From positions 1-64,000 of the forward strand of contig NZ_JAOZEW010000006.1 in NCBI RefSeq assembly GCF_025847235.1: a DNA stretch of 64,000 nt, in the 5' to 3' direction. Positions 35,232 through 43,424 of this stretch are shown in pieces (the first letter of the stretch is position 1; each line of letters begins with the position of its first letter). The translations under genes and the position numbers were made by a program. This DNA is from Flavobacterium shii (GTDB taxonomy: Bacteria; Bacteroidota; Bacteroidia; Flavobacteriales; Flavobacteriaceae). The notes below the pieces were generated by a model that did no database searches, was not told where the DNA came from, and saw only the letters and a program-made list of their open reading frames with translations.

Positions 35232-37517
35232 TTACCTTGCAGATATGCTGAAAGAAATGTACTTTTTCAGATACTGACCTGTATTAGATGTTTTACAATG
35301 AATGATGTCTTTTGGCAACCCAGAGAAAACTATTTCACCACCATTTTTTCCGGCATCTGGACCTATATCGATGATGTAGTCTGCCTGACTGATGATGGCC
35401 AGATTATGTTCAATAATAATAAGTGTGCTTCCCTGATCAATAATTTTATTAAATATTTTTAGCAAGCGGTCTACATCACTCATATGTAATCCTGTAGTAG
35501 GTTCATCCATGATATAAATCTGTCCTTTGTTTTCCATGTTCAGCGCTAATTTGATGCGTTGCCTTTCCCCACCGGATAAAGAACTTAGCGGCTGCCCAAG
35601 AGTTAAGTATTCCAAACCTACTTCATCCAATTTTTTTAATATTGGATAAATGGTTTGGCTACTTATAAAAAAATCAAGAGCTTCTACAACAGTTAGCTTT
35701 AGTACTTCATATATATTTTTAGACTTTAATTTATACTTCAAAACCTCTTTTCTGAAACGTTGTCCATTACATTCTTCACAAATCGTGGTAATCGGATCCA
35801 TAAATGCTAAATCTAGGGTAATTTCCCCCAACCCTTTACAAACTGGGCAGGCTCCATCAGAATTACTACTGAATAAAGAAGAACTGACCTTGTTTTCTGC
35901 TGCAAACAATTCTCTAATTATATCAAATATCCCAGAGTAGGTGGCTGTGTTTGATCTTTTACTACCAATGATGGCAGATTGATTAATTACAATAGATTCA
36001 GGATATAATTTAGTTACTACACCATTAGCCAAACTACTTTTTCCAGAGCCAGCAACACCAGTTATGACTGTCATAACCCCTTTAGGAATTTTTACATTTA
36101 AATTTTTTAAGTTATGGAGACTGGCATTTTTTATCTCCAGATAGTCTATTGCTATTTTTGGGTTTTCTTTGATTTTTCTTTGTAACTTCCAGAATTTGCC
36201 TGTTAACGTATTGGCTTTTCTAAGTCCTTCTAAAGGTCCCTCATATACGATTTCACCACCTAAGATACCCGCTTTTGGTCCCATATCTACCAAATGATCT
36301 GCTATGGCTATAACATCGGTATCATGTTCGACTACCAAAACCGTATTTCCTTTATCTCTTAATAAACAGAGTAAATCATTGAGCTGATGTACATCTCTGG
36401 GGTGGAGTCCAATACTTGGTTCATCAAAAATATAGGTCATGCCAGTCAGACTACTTCCTAAGTGTTTAACCATTTTAATGCGTTGTGATTCACCACCAGA
36501 AAGGCTAGATATCTCCCTTGCCAGAAAGAGATAACCAAGACCAATATCAATCATATGGTTCAATCTATCAATGATGGCAGCTACCATTGTGCGTGATTGT
36601 ATCTCTTTAATTTTCCCGACTGCTTTCTTCAGTTCGGAGATGTCCATCTTTGCAAAATCGGCTATAGAATTACCATCAATTTTACAGCTGAGTATTTTTT
36701 TGTTTAGACGTCCACCTTCACAATCTGGACAAACTGATTTTGTCAAAATTCGATCAAATGTACTTTTATGTTTACCAGCTAAATCCTTTGTTTCCCTAGT
36801 TAGATAAGTCCGTTCAAATTTTGGAATAACCCCCTCGTATTTAGTACTTGCAAACCAGCACGGAAGTGGGTTTCTCAATTCCACTTCATCATGATTAGCA
36901 TATAATAAATTATACCATTCTTCCTTTGTATAATTTATGAGTTTCTTATCATTATCAAATAACCCAGAGCAAGTGTACCTTTTCCAACGGGCACTACCGG
37001 ATGCGAAGGTAGGAAAGAGAATAGCGCCTTCATTTAATGACTTAGACTTATCGAAGAGTAGTTCCAGATCTACTGCTGTAACATTACCCAAACCTTTGCA
37101 TTTAGTACACATGCCATTGGGATGATTAAAAGAAAATACATCTGAGTATCCCACAAATGGGTTTCCTACTCTGGAAAATAACAGACGCAGCAAAGTGTAA
37201 ATATCGGTCGCTGTACCAACCGTGGAACGGGCATTCCCACCAATCCGTTTTTGTTCAATGATGATGGCCGGCGATAAATTTCTCAATGATTCGGCATCGG
37301 GCTGACCATAATGGGGGAGTCGGTGGCGGATAAAGGCAGGAAATGTTTCATTTAATTGTCGTTGAGATTCAGCTGCTATGGTATCAAATACTAAAGACGA
37401 CTTACCAGAACCCGACACACCGGTAAAAACAGTAATCTTATTTTTAGGAATTTCCAGAGAAACATTTTTTAGGTTGTTTTCTCTGGCACCAATAATTATA
37501 ATATTCTCTGCCTTCAT
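35232..37517 (-). CDS. UvrA-like ABC protein, short UvrA2 class
   Basis: The 761-aa protein is a duplicated ABC ATPase of the UvrA family. Two Walker A motifs (GVSGSGKSSL about 33-42; GVAGSGKSSL about 468-477), two signature motifs (LSGGESQRIK about 340; LSGGERQRIK about 655) and zinc-module cysteines (CTKCKGLG, CPDCEGGR, CPVCKGLG, CEECNGQR) are visible. It is about 180 residues shorter than repair UvrA, as in the UvrA2 or DrrC-like class that lacks the UvrB-binding region and is linked to tolerance of DNA-binding drugs. It stands alone. A perfect palindrome 26-40 bases upstream suggests local repression. Confidence 0.88.
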   Translation of the reverse strand: MKAENIIIIGARENNLKNVSLEIPKNKITVFTGVSGSGKSSLVFDTIAAESQRQLNETFPAFIRHRLPHYGQPDAESLRNLSPAIIIEQKRIGGNARSTVGTATDIYTLLRLLFSRVGNPFVGYSDVFSFNHPNGMCTKCKGLGNVTAVDLELLFDKSKSLNEGAILFPTFASGSARWKRYTCSGLFDNDKKLINYTKEEWYNLLYANHDEVELRNPLPCWFASTKYEGVIPKFERTYLTRETKDLAGKHKSTFDRILTKSVCPDCEGGRLNKKILSCKIDGNSIADFAKMDISELKKAVGKIKEIQSRTMVAAIIDRLNHMIDIGLGYLFLAREISSLSGGESQRIKMVKHLGSSLTGMTYIFDEPSIGLHPRDVHQLNDLLCLLRDKGNTVLVVEHDTDVIAIADHLVDMGPKAGILGGEIVYEGPLEGLRKANTLTGKFWKLQRKIKENPKIAIDYLEIKNASLHNLKNLNVKIPKGVMTVITGVAGSGKSSLANGVVTKLYPESIVINQSAIIGSKRSNTATYSGIFDIIRELFAAENKVSSSLFSSNSDGACPVCKGLGEITLDLAFMDPITTICEECNGQRFRKEVLKYKLKSKNIYEVLKLTVVEALDFFISSQTIYPILKKLDEVGLEYLTLGQPLSSLSGGERQRIKLALNMENKGQIYIMDEPTTGLHMSDVDRLLKIFNKIIDQGSTLIIIEHNLAIISQADYIIDIGPDAGKNGGEIVFSGLPKDIIHCKTSNTGQYLKKYISFSISAR

Positions 37518-37983
37518 CTCTTTCTTTTTAGATTTTAAATAAAACTGATTATCAGTTAGTTATGTGGTTTGTAAAGTTAATTGAAATAAGACGTTTATGT
37601 ATAATGTTTCAAATAGTAATTTTAGAATCCTCTTAATACTGAACAATTAATATATAATAGACCTAATATAGAAATCGATTTACACTATAAATCAGTGGCC
37701 AATTAGACTATTTTGTATTCTATTATGGATATACTAAATCAAAAACTTTATAGAAAAGGTAAACATATCTATATTCTTCATCATAAGGGCTAAATTAAAC
37801 TGATTTATTTGGTAATTACTCAGATTAAATTATTGAAGCGAAATGAGTGATAATTGTCCGAAATAGCACCTTTAAGTGGCGATAATCCCCCCTTTATTCC
37901 TTGCGGCAATTACTATATTTGTTTAATCCTTAAGCGCTCATAAAAATATTGTGTCTAAAGGGAGTAACTCTAATTCACAAAAG
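37518..37983. other. Divergent region between uvrA2-like and DUF1569 genes
   Basis: No gene is seen. It holds the palindrome at 37543-37557 and a TATATTTG -7 box at 37914-37921 for the rightward gene, with no TTG at the usual distance. The rest is AT-rich without recognisable structure. Confidence 0.5.
37543..37557. promoter_or_regulatory. Perfect palindrome AACTGAT-T-ATCAGTT upstream of the uvrA2-like gene
   Basis: Seven-base arms flank one base, 26-40 bases before the start codon. Short uninterrupted palindromes of this form are typical TetR-family operators. No TetR gene is present in this window, so the regulator would be encoded elsewhere. Confidence 0.5.
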
Positions 37984-38430
37984 ATGAAATCAATATTTGA
38001 TAACAGCACAAGGGCAAGCTTAATCGAGCGGATCAATACACTTAACGAAAGTAGTACTGCCAAATGGGGAAAAATGAACATCTATCAGATGTTGAAACAT
38101 TGTACTGTGTATGAAGAAATGATGCTTGGGAGGAACAGGTATAAACGAGCATTCTTAGGGCGTTTGTTTGGAAAAATAGCCCTAAAAGAATTTACGCAGG
38201 ACGAAAGTCCGATAAAAAAAAATGTGCCTACTCTGTCCGAACTCAAGGTAAAAGTAACTCATGGTGAAGTAGCTAACGAAAGAAAGAAATGGATTTCATT
38301 GCTGGAAGAATATCCAGATGCACCATGCACTGATATCGTTCATTCTTTTTTTGGAAAATTGACCAGAGAGCAAATAGGAACATTAGTTTATAAACATACC
38401 GATCATCACCTTAGGCAGTTTAATAGCTAG
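37984..38430 (+). CDS. DUF1569 (DinB-like) family protein
   Basis: From ATG 37984 the protein is 148 aa and begins MKSIFDNSTRASLIERINTL, as homologues of this family do; a longer frame from GTG 37951 adds an unusual Ser/Asn-rich stretch. WGKMNIYQMLKHCTVYEEMM (about 29-48) and the end TDHHLRQFNS match DUF1569, a four-helix DinB-like fold. A His in the first motif and the HH of the last helix could bind a metal, as in DinB proteins. Role unknown. It stands alone, divergent from the uvrA2-like gene. Confidence 0.8.
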   Translation: MKSIFDNSTRASLIERINTLNESSTAKWGKMNIYQMLKHCTVYEEMMLGRNRYKRAFLGRLFGKIALKEFTQDESPIKKNVPTLSELKVKVTHGEVANERKKWISLLEEYPDAPCTDIVHSFFGKLTREQIGTLVYKHTDHHLRQFNS

Positions 38431-38450
38431 AAAAATGCGTATCATTATTC

Positions 38451-38625
38451 TTATGAGGTCATTTCAGATTGTAAACTTTCAGAAAAATAATTAAGTTCAA
38501 CATTCAGAATTTCTGCCAGACGGTGAAAAGTAGTAATGTCTGGCATTGATTCTGCACGTTCCCATTACAAACCATTTTATAAGTGATTTGAAGAAATTGG
38601 CTAAAAACCTATTGATATTTTAGAT
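38451..38625 (-). pseudogene. Remnant of an XRE-type helix-turn-helix regulator
   Basis: The minus strand between about 38564 and 38451 encodes WERAESMPDITTFHRLAEIL then NVELNYFSESLQSEMTS and a stop. This is the second half of an XRE HTH domain of the Bacteroidota type. Just before it a piece resembling the first half (SQFLQITYKMVCN) lies in a different frame, interrupted by a stop. A single-base change near GTAATGGG would join the two. No start is left. Confidence 0.65.
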
Positions 38626-38709
38626 GAAATCAGAATTAATTAAGCGAAATTGTTGCTTTTGTCATACCTAAAATTATTATCCAATAAAATTTAAAGATGC
38701 TTTTATAAA

Positions 38710-40320
38710 TTAAACTTTTCCTTTTAAAAGATTAATACTTACTGTTGCAATATCCGAATCTGGAAATCTTCTAAAAATCTTCTTGTCCGGAAACAAACCG
38801 GCCTCAGCAGCAATTTTATTAAATACATCAATTTCGACAATATACTGATCTGAAAAACCATGAGTGGCATCATAAGCTGTTACACTAGTTTTTCCTAAGT
38901 TTTTGGCTGCTAAGTCAGGATTAATTGTGTGCAATTCAATTAAAAGTAATCCAAATTTGCTTACATATGGTGACCATTTTTGTAAATGTTCGAGTAAACT
39001 GTCTTCAACATCATTATTAGAAATTCGCTTTCCTTCAATGGCAAAAGCGCCAGTTGAATGGCTTTCGCGGTTTTTAGTTTTATGTTTGGGTGCTTCCCAA
39101 ATGCGATTGTGATCTAAAAAAGTACGTACATTGAGTAATTCTTTCAAATCAATCTCATAATTTTCCATCAAATCATTTGCTAATAAATCAGGTCTTCCAA
39201 TGTCTCCCCAAATTACTTTTGCCCAAATATCTGCTTTAATCAAATTGGCTCGTGTCACTTTTAAAGCAGTTTGATTATAATCGGCTCCCACTAAAAATAA
39301 TGGATATTTATCCAACATTTTCCCGCGAAGCGTTTGTCTGTCGATTACGTCAAAGATATGTTCCAAAAAAGCGCCATTTCCACAGCCCATATCTAGAATT
39401 CCTTTTGGTTGTTCTTCGATTGGAAGGTTAAATAATCGAATCAAAATTTCGTCAACTACTTTAAAATAAGTGTCGTGAGCCCCTCCGCTTCCCCAAACGT
39501 TCATTTCTCGATCTACATGAATCTCGTCTTCTCCGTCTGCAATCATTCGCAAAATCATAGGATTGCCAAATATCAATTCTTCAATTTTTGAAAATGTAGG
39601 CAAATAAGAAACCGTAACTCCATAAGCCGAAGCTCTTTTGGCAAAGAATAGACCAGTTTCGGTAAACTGATAATTTCCATTTTTTTGATTGAACCAACCT
39701 AGAAACACAAAAAAATCGAGTATTTTTTTAAATAACTCTGGCGATTTGTGAAATTCTTCCGGACGAAATGAAATTTCCATAAAATATTTATGAAACATCC
39801 CATTCATTCCCAAACGAACCAATGTTGGACCAACTAAATAACCTTCAATATGTTTTAATATCTGGTGTTGTACCTCATTTGTTAGTTTATCATTAGAAAA
39901 AATAATCCCATAATTGGTTTTGTATTTTTCAAAAATAACGTCGAGTTTATAAAATGGTTCTTCTTCAAATGTTCGTGGATGAAAATGACTTGAATAATGT
40001 AATAGGTCAACTACATCTTCATATAGATAAAACAATGAAAAAGCGATATTACTTTTTTCAGTAAGACTAAAATTAATTTCATCCGTAACCGTATTTATGT
40101 GATGTTTTAGAAAGCCCTGAGAGCAAAGAATTCGCAACCCAACATTCAGATAACCTTCATTTGCATTAAATTTAGATGTGAGCTCAGAAAGAGAAGCATT
40201 CTTTTTTTCCAACAAGTATTTTAAAACTCCTTTTTTTTCCAAAACAACTGCAACCGGAGCCGTTGCAAGTCCGTCTAAATGCCTAAAAATAGTACTTCTG
40301 AGATTACTTTTATCTATCAT
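38710..40320 (-). CDS. Large class I SAM-dependent methyltransferase with two winged-helix-like regions
   Basis: From ATG 40320 (MIDKSNLRSTIFRHLDGLAT) the protein is 536 aa. A first winged-helix-like region (about 10-90, VLKYLLEKKNASLSELTSKF) and a second (about 165-245, MNGMFHKYFMEISFRPEEF; ILDFFVFLGWFNQKNGNYQF) precede a Rossmann SAM domain with motif I ILDMGCGNGAFLEHIFD (about 325-341) and GADYNQTAL (about 361-369). A longer start at 40386 would put a large inverted repeat in the coding region, so I disfavour it. This layout resembles O-methyltransferases or polyketide-associated methyltransferases, but no biosynthetic cluster is adjacent. Substrate unknown. Confidence 0.75.
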   Translation of the reverse strand: MIDKSNLRSTIFRHLDGLATAPVAVVLEKKGVLKYLLEKKNASLSELTSKFNANEGYLNVGLRILCSQGFLKHHINTVTDEINFSLTEKSNIAFSLFYLYEDVVDLLHYSSHFHPRTFEEEPFYKLDVIFEKYKTNYGIIFSNDKLTNEVQHQILKHIEGYLVGPTLVRLGMNGMFHKYFMEISFRPEEFHKSPELFKKILDFFVFLGWFNQKNGNYQFTETGLFFAKRASAYGVTVSYLPTFSKIEELIFGNPMILRMIADGEDEIHVDREMNVWGSGGAHDTYFKVVDEILIRLFNLPIEEQPKGILDMGCGNGAFLEHIFDVIDRQTLRGKMLDKYPLFLVGADYNQTALKVTRANLIKADIWAKVIWGDIGRPDLLANDLMENYEIDLKELLNVRTFLDHNRIWEAPKHKTKNRESHSTGAFAIEGKRISNNDVEDSLLEHLQKWSPYVSKFGLLLIELHTINPDLAAKNLGKTSVTAYDATHGFSDQYIVEIDVFNKIAAEAGLFPDKKIFRRFPDSDIATVSINLLKGKV

Positions 40321-40322
40321 AA

Positions 40323-40362
40323 TTCTTATATGTTTATTTGTAATAAATAAGCAATATAAGAA
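40323..40362. repeat. 40-base imperfect inverted repeat just upstream of the methyltransferase start
   Basis: Outer arms TTCTTATAT (40323-40331) and ATATAAGAA (40354-40362) are perfect; inner arms TTATTT and AAATAA extend the stem. It ends 3 bases before the ATG at 40320 and could fold in the mRNA leader or bind a regulator. Confidence 0.5.
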
Positions 40363-40682
40363 TAAGTTATATTCACTCTGTTGCATTTAGGAATAATTTT
40401 TATCTTAAATAAATGAATACTAAAGTTCATTGTTATCCAAAACCAGTAATTCATTAGGTAGTATATTTCAAGCTTTAATTGATATTAAGTAATTGGATGT
40501 TAGGTAGATAATTGATATTTAAGGAATTCAGGTTGACCATTCTACAATCTAACGTTGAGTATATAAATTTGTCCCATTTATTGAAGTTAAAATGTGGTAA
40601 CTAAATAAAAATAAATGTATTATCTTGATAATGGGTGAGACTTATATAAAAAATAATTGCAGACTAAGAGTAATAAATATAG

Positions 40683-41342
40683 CTATTGTTCCAGGTCTAC
40701 ATGCAAGTCATTTTTGACTTTAAGTACACCAGGAGTTTTCCATGCAAGACGGCTTGCTTCATTTTTTTGCAACCAGGATTCAACATTTCCTTTTAGGGTA
40801 ACGACATTATCCAAAACATCTACTGCAATAGCTATATTTCCAATAATTTTGTTTTTCCTTATAGCATTTTCAATGTCCTTTTTATTGATTCGGTCTTTGG
40901 ATAGGGAGATAATCATGATATTATTGATTATACCTTTAACTCCAATCAAGACACTAACTGCTTTTTTAGCGGCATCTTTTTGGTAGTTCCATTCGAGAGA
41001 ACCAGTAAGGGTGACCCAGCCATTTTCTACTTTCACCTGAATCCGTTCATTTGGAATATCCCAATGCCATTTGAAAGCATTTGTAATTTCCGTAGCAATT
41101 TCGTTATCTGCTTTATGAGTCTTGTCGTTTAGTACTACTACAATTTTTTCTACTACCACTTTTACACCCAAAACATTTTTAGTTGCCTCTTCAGCTTCTT
41201 CTTTTTTTGCATAGCTGTTTACCGATCCCGTTAAGGTAATAATCCCGTCGAGAGCTAGTACTCCAATTTCTCCAGCTGATAATAAGGGCTCCCAATTGAT
41301 GGCTTCGATGACTTTCTTTTGCAATTCTTCGTTCGTTTTCAT
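40683..41342 (-). CDS. Triple BON-domain protein
   Basis: The 219-aa protein is made of three BON domains (about 5-70, 75-145 and 150-217), each with the pattern of a central V/I-TLTG- or TLKG-strand (GIITLTGSVNSYAKKEEAEE; GWVTLTGSLEWNYQKDAAKK; NVVTLKGNVESWLQKNEASR). BON proteins such as OsmY bind phospholipid and are induced by osmotic or other envelope stress. No signal peptide is seen, so unlike OsmY it may be cytoplasmic. A shorter paralogue with two domains lies at 42664-43146. An FNR-like dyad lies at 41394-41409 upstream. Confidence 0.87.
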   Translation of the reverse strand: MKTNEELQKKVIEAINWEPLLSAGEIGVLALDGIITLTGSVNSYAKKEEAEEATKNVLGVKVVVEKIVVVLNDKTHKADNEIATEITNAFKWHWDIPNERIQVKVENGWVTLTGSLEWNYQKDAAKKAVSVLIGVKGIINNIMIISLSKDRINKKDIENAIRKNKIIGNIAIAVDVLDNVVTLKGNVESWLQKNEASRLAWKTPGVLKVKNDLHVDLEQ

Positions 41343-41393
41343 TTACGGCTAGTTTTAATAAAGGACAAGATGCATTTTATTCAAGTCTGGAGA

Positions 41394-41409
41394 AATGACT
41401 TTTGACATT
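41394..41409 (-). promoter_or_regulatory. FNR-like dyad upstream of the first BON gene (imperfect)
   Basis: AATGAC-TTTT-GACATT has matching outer arms but one mismatch per inner half. Its distance to a weak -7-like sequence (about 41366-41373) is like that of the other candidates. Weakest but one of the set. Confidence 0.3.
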
Positions 41410-41546
41410 CTGGAAACTGATTGTAGTTACTTATTTGATACAAAATGGATTATCTGACTTTATTTATTTTTAATTTTATTATAACGATAGTGACTGTTAA
41501 AGCGGTCGGAGTGATGATAACGAAATAATCAGATACATTACAATAA

Positions 41547-41589
41547 GTGATTTTGAGCACTTCTTTTATATCTTTTTTAGGTAACTTTG
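41547..41589 (+). promoter_or_regulatory. Predicted promoter of the mutase gene with a degenerate CRP/FNR-type dyad
   Basis: TAACTTTG at 41582-41589 matches the -7 consensus, placing the transcript start near 41595, 16 bases before the ATG. No well-spaced TTG exists. GTGAT-TTTG-AGCAC (41547-41560) is centred about 41.5 bases before that start, the classic position for a CRP/FNR-type activator. Confidence 0.45.
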
Positions 41590-41610
41590 GTATTGTTTTT
41601 AAAGAAAAAG

Positions 41611-42213
41611 ATGGCAGTATTAATTTTTGTTAGACATGGACAATCTCTTTATAATTTAGAGAACCGTTTTACGGGAACTCTGGATATTCCGCTTACTGTA
41701 TTTGGAAGAGAACAAGCAAAAATTGCGGGTACTAAGCTAGTCGGTTATACTTTTAACATTGGGTATACTTCTATGCTTATTAGGGCACAAGAAAGTTTAC
41801 AAATCATTCTTGAAGTAATGAAGGTAACGATTCCTATAATAAAAAATAAGGCCTTCAATGAGCGGATGTATGGTACTTTGCAAGGACTCAATAAAGAGGA
41901 AACTGCACAAAAATATGGTTTGACTCAGGTAGAAATTTGGAGAAGAAGTTACGCTGTAAATCCTCCCGGTGGAGAAAGTCTTCTGGATACTTATAACCGC
42001 GTAATTCCCTATTATAAGAGCGAGATAGAACCAAAATTGAAAATAGGACAAAATGTTTTAATAGTTGCTCATGGCAATAGCTTGAGAGCACTTATGATGT
42101 ATCTTGAAAACATCGATCCACTTGACATTGTTAAAGTAGATATTCCAACAGGTCAGCCCCGAGTATACCATTTTAATCAAAAATTACAGCTCTCGGGGGT
42201 GAAGTATCTTTAA
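41611..42213 (+). CDS. Histidine phosphatase superfamily protein, phosphoglycerate mutase-like
   Basis: From ATG 41611 (MAVLIFVRHGQSLYNLENRF) the protein is 200 aa. The catalytic RHG (about 8-10) is followed by FTGTLDIPLTVFGREQA, a 2,3-bisphosphoglycerate-dependent mutase feature. The acid residue in FNERMYGTLQGLNKEE (about 78-93) and the second His in VAHGNSLRALMMYLE (about 152-166) are also present. It is about 50 residues shorter than E. coli GpmA, so it may be a short mutase or a phosphatase. A longer TTG start at 41587 lies inside the promoter and is rejected. It sits among stress-type genes rather than glycolytic ones. Confidence 0.82.
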   Translation: MAVLIFVRHGQSLYNLENRFTGTLDIPLTVFGREQAKIAGTKLVGYTFNIGYTSMLIRAQESLQIILEVMKVTIPIIKNKAFNERMYGTLQGLNKEETAQKYGLTQVEIWRRSYAVNPPGGESLLDTYNRVIPYYKSEIEPKLKIGQNVLIVAHGNSLRALMMYLENIDPLDIVKVDIPTGQPRVYHFNQKLQLSGVKYL

Positions 42214-42244
42214 AACATCTGATTTTCATCTCAAAGTTTTTATC

Positions 42245-42625
42245 TTATTTTTTAATATATTCCTGAACAAATAATAGTTGTTGATTGCCTGCCAGTTTAT
42301 CGGTGTTTTTAACCTCTATTTTGACATTATCAAAGTTGTGGTCTTTTTGCAGAAAATGCAATAATTCTGTTTTTGCTGTAGTAGGGCCAAATAAGATAAG
42401 CTCATTAAAGTTATTGGCAATAGCTGCAATTTTCTTAAAATATTCTCTTTGTTTGTCCTGTTGCTTATTATGCATTTCATTTTCGCTTCTTTGTAGTGTT
42501 TCATGTTTGTCCTGAATATCAAAGTCGGAAAGTACAGTTTGAGACTCCTCATCAATATTCGATAAATCGATTAAATTTGCGGCAGCATGATCTAAGTAAA
42601 TGCCTAATTGTTTTATAGTTTTCAT
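42245..42625 (-). CDS. eRF1 domain 3-like (baeRF-type) small protein
   Basis: The 126-aa protein resembles the C-terminal domain of archaeal/eukaryotic release factor 1 as seen in bacterial baeRF proteins: a first strand KQLGIYLDHAAANLID (about 5-20) and then NELILFGPTTAKTELLHFLQ (about 74-93) with the G-P-x-x-A-K motif, and a final amphipathic strand. It lacks the N-terminal domains with the release-factor motif, so it is unlikely to release peptides. It lies 38 bases after the two-BON gene on the same strand and is probably co-transcribed. Such proteins appear often in stress islands of Bacteroidota; the role is unknown. Confidence 0.6.
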   Translation of the reverse strand: MKTIKQLGIYLDHAAANLIDLSNIDEESQTVLSDFDIQDKHETLQRSENEMHNKQQDKQREYFKKIAAIANNFNELILFGPTTAKTELLHFLQKDHNFDNVKIEVKNTDKLAGNQQLLFVQEYIKK

Positions 42626-42663
42626 TTTCTTTAAGGTATAAGTTTTTAAAAGTGTTTTTGTGC

Positions 42664-43146
42664 TTATTTTTCTATAGGTTCATGGATTACTTTGAGATTG
42701 TTTTTTACATTTCGTACCCCGGGAGTTTTCCACGTAATTTTTTCAGCTAATTCCTTTTGATAAAAAGAGTCTACTGTGCCTTTCAATATGATGTCATTTT
42801 TGTAAATTGCTATTACAATACTTGCGTAATCAAGTGCTACATGATTTTTTAAAGCACGTTTGATATTTTTTTTATTGATTGGAATAATAAGTTTTGAATC
42901 TACGCTAATGTTGTTGACCACTTCCTTTACACCAATAAGATTGTTTACGGCTCTTGTAGCAGCTTCTTTTTGGTAGTGCCATTCTAATTTTCCCGTAAGA
43001 GTTACTTGTCCATTCATTACCTGAACATATATACTGTTATTTATAGTATTCCAGTTCCACTTAAAAGCATCCAATACCGCCTGGGCAATAGTATAGTCAT
43101 TTTTTTGTTTCCAACTACTTGTTTTTATTTCGACGGAAGTTCTCAT
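42664..43146 (-). CDS. Double BON-domain protein
   Basis: The 160-aa protein has two BON domains (about 18-80 and 90-155) with GQVTLTGKLEWHYQKEAATR and NDIILKGTVDSFYQKELAEK. It aligns with the last two domains of the protein at 40683-41342: WHYQKEA/WNYQKDA and ITWKTPGVRNVKNNLKV/LAWKTPGVLKVKNDLHV. It looks like a paralogue lacking the first domain. No signal peptide is seen. It is divergent from a PAS histidine kinase and carries an FNR-like dyad in its upstream region. Confidence 0.87.
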   Translation of the reverse strand: MRTSVEIKTSSWKQKNDYTIAQAVLDAFKWNWNTINNSIYVQVMNGQVTLTGKLEWHYQKEAATRAVNNLIGVKEVVNNISVDSKLIIPINKKNIKRALKNHVALDYASIVIAIYKNDIILKGTVDSFYQKELAEKITWKTPGVRNVKNNLKVIHEPIEK

Positions 43147-43172
43147 TCATTTGTTTGTCTTAATCGTTAGTA

Positions 43173-43216
43173 CAAAGTTGAGCTAACAAGTGGGTATTAA
43201 AAATGACAATCATCAG
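43173..43216 (-). promoter_or_regulatory. Predicted promoter of the second BON gene with an FNR-like site
   Basis: ATGAC-AATC-ATCAG at 43203-43216 (TGAC-N4-ATCA core) is centred about 42 bases before the transcript start predicted from the minus-strand -7-like box CAACTTTG (43173-43180, one change from TAnnTTTG). The gene starts at 43146. Confidence 0.45.
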
Positions 43217-43424
43217 CAATAAAAATGATGTAGGGCACTTTTATATTAGAAATAGCCCTTGTAATTAAAGAGATACAATTATTACACAGCTTGTTATTAT
43301 AGTTTTTTTGTAAAATTAAAACATTGGTAATGTGTTAATTGTGTAAAATAATTCAGGTGAAAAGTAATTTTTACATTTTAAAATTGTCGACCTTTATGTT
43401 GATTATTATAATTTGATCGATTTG

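Noticed and set aside
40619..40632. ATTATC-TT-GATAAT palindrome downstream of the first BON gene.
   Set aside because: Short, AT-rich, and not placed before any start; expected by chance at this composition.
41587..41610. A TTG start for the mutase-like gene.
   Set aside because: It overlaps the -7 box TAACTTTG; the ATG at 41611 gives the standard N-terminus MAVLIFVRHGQS.
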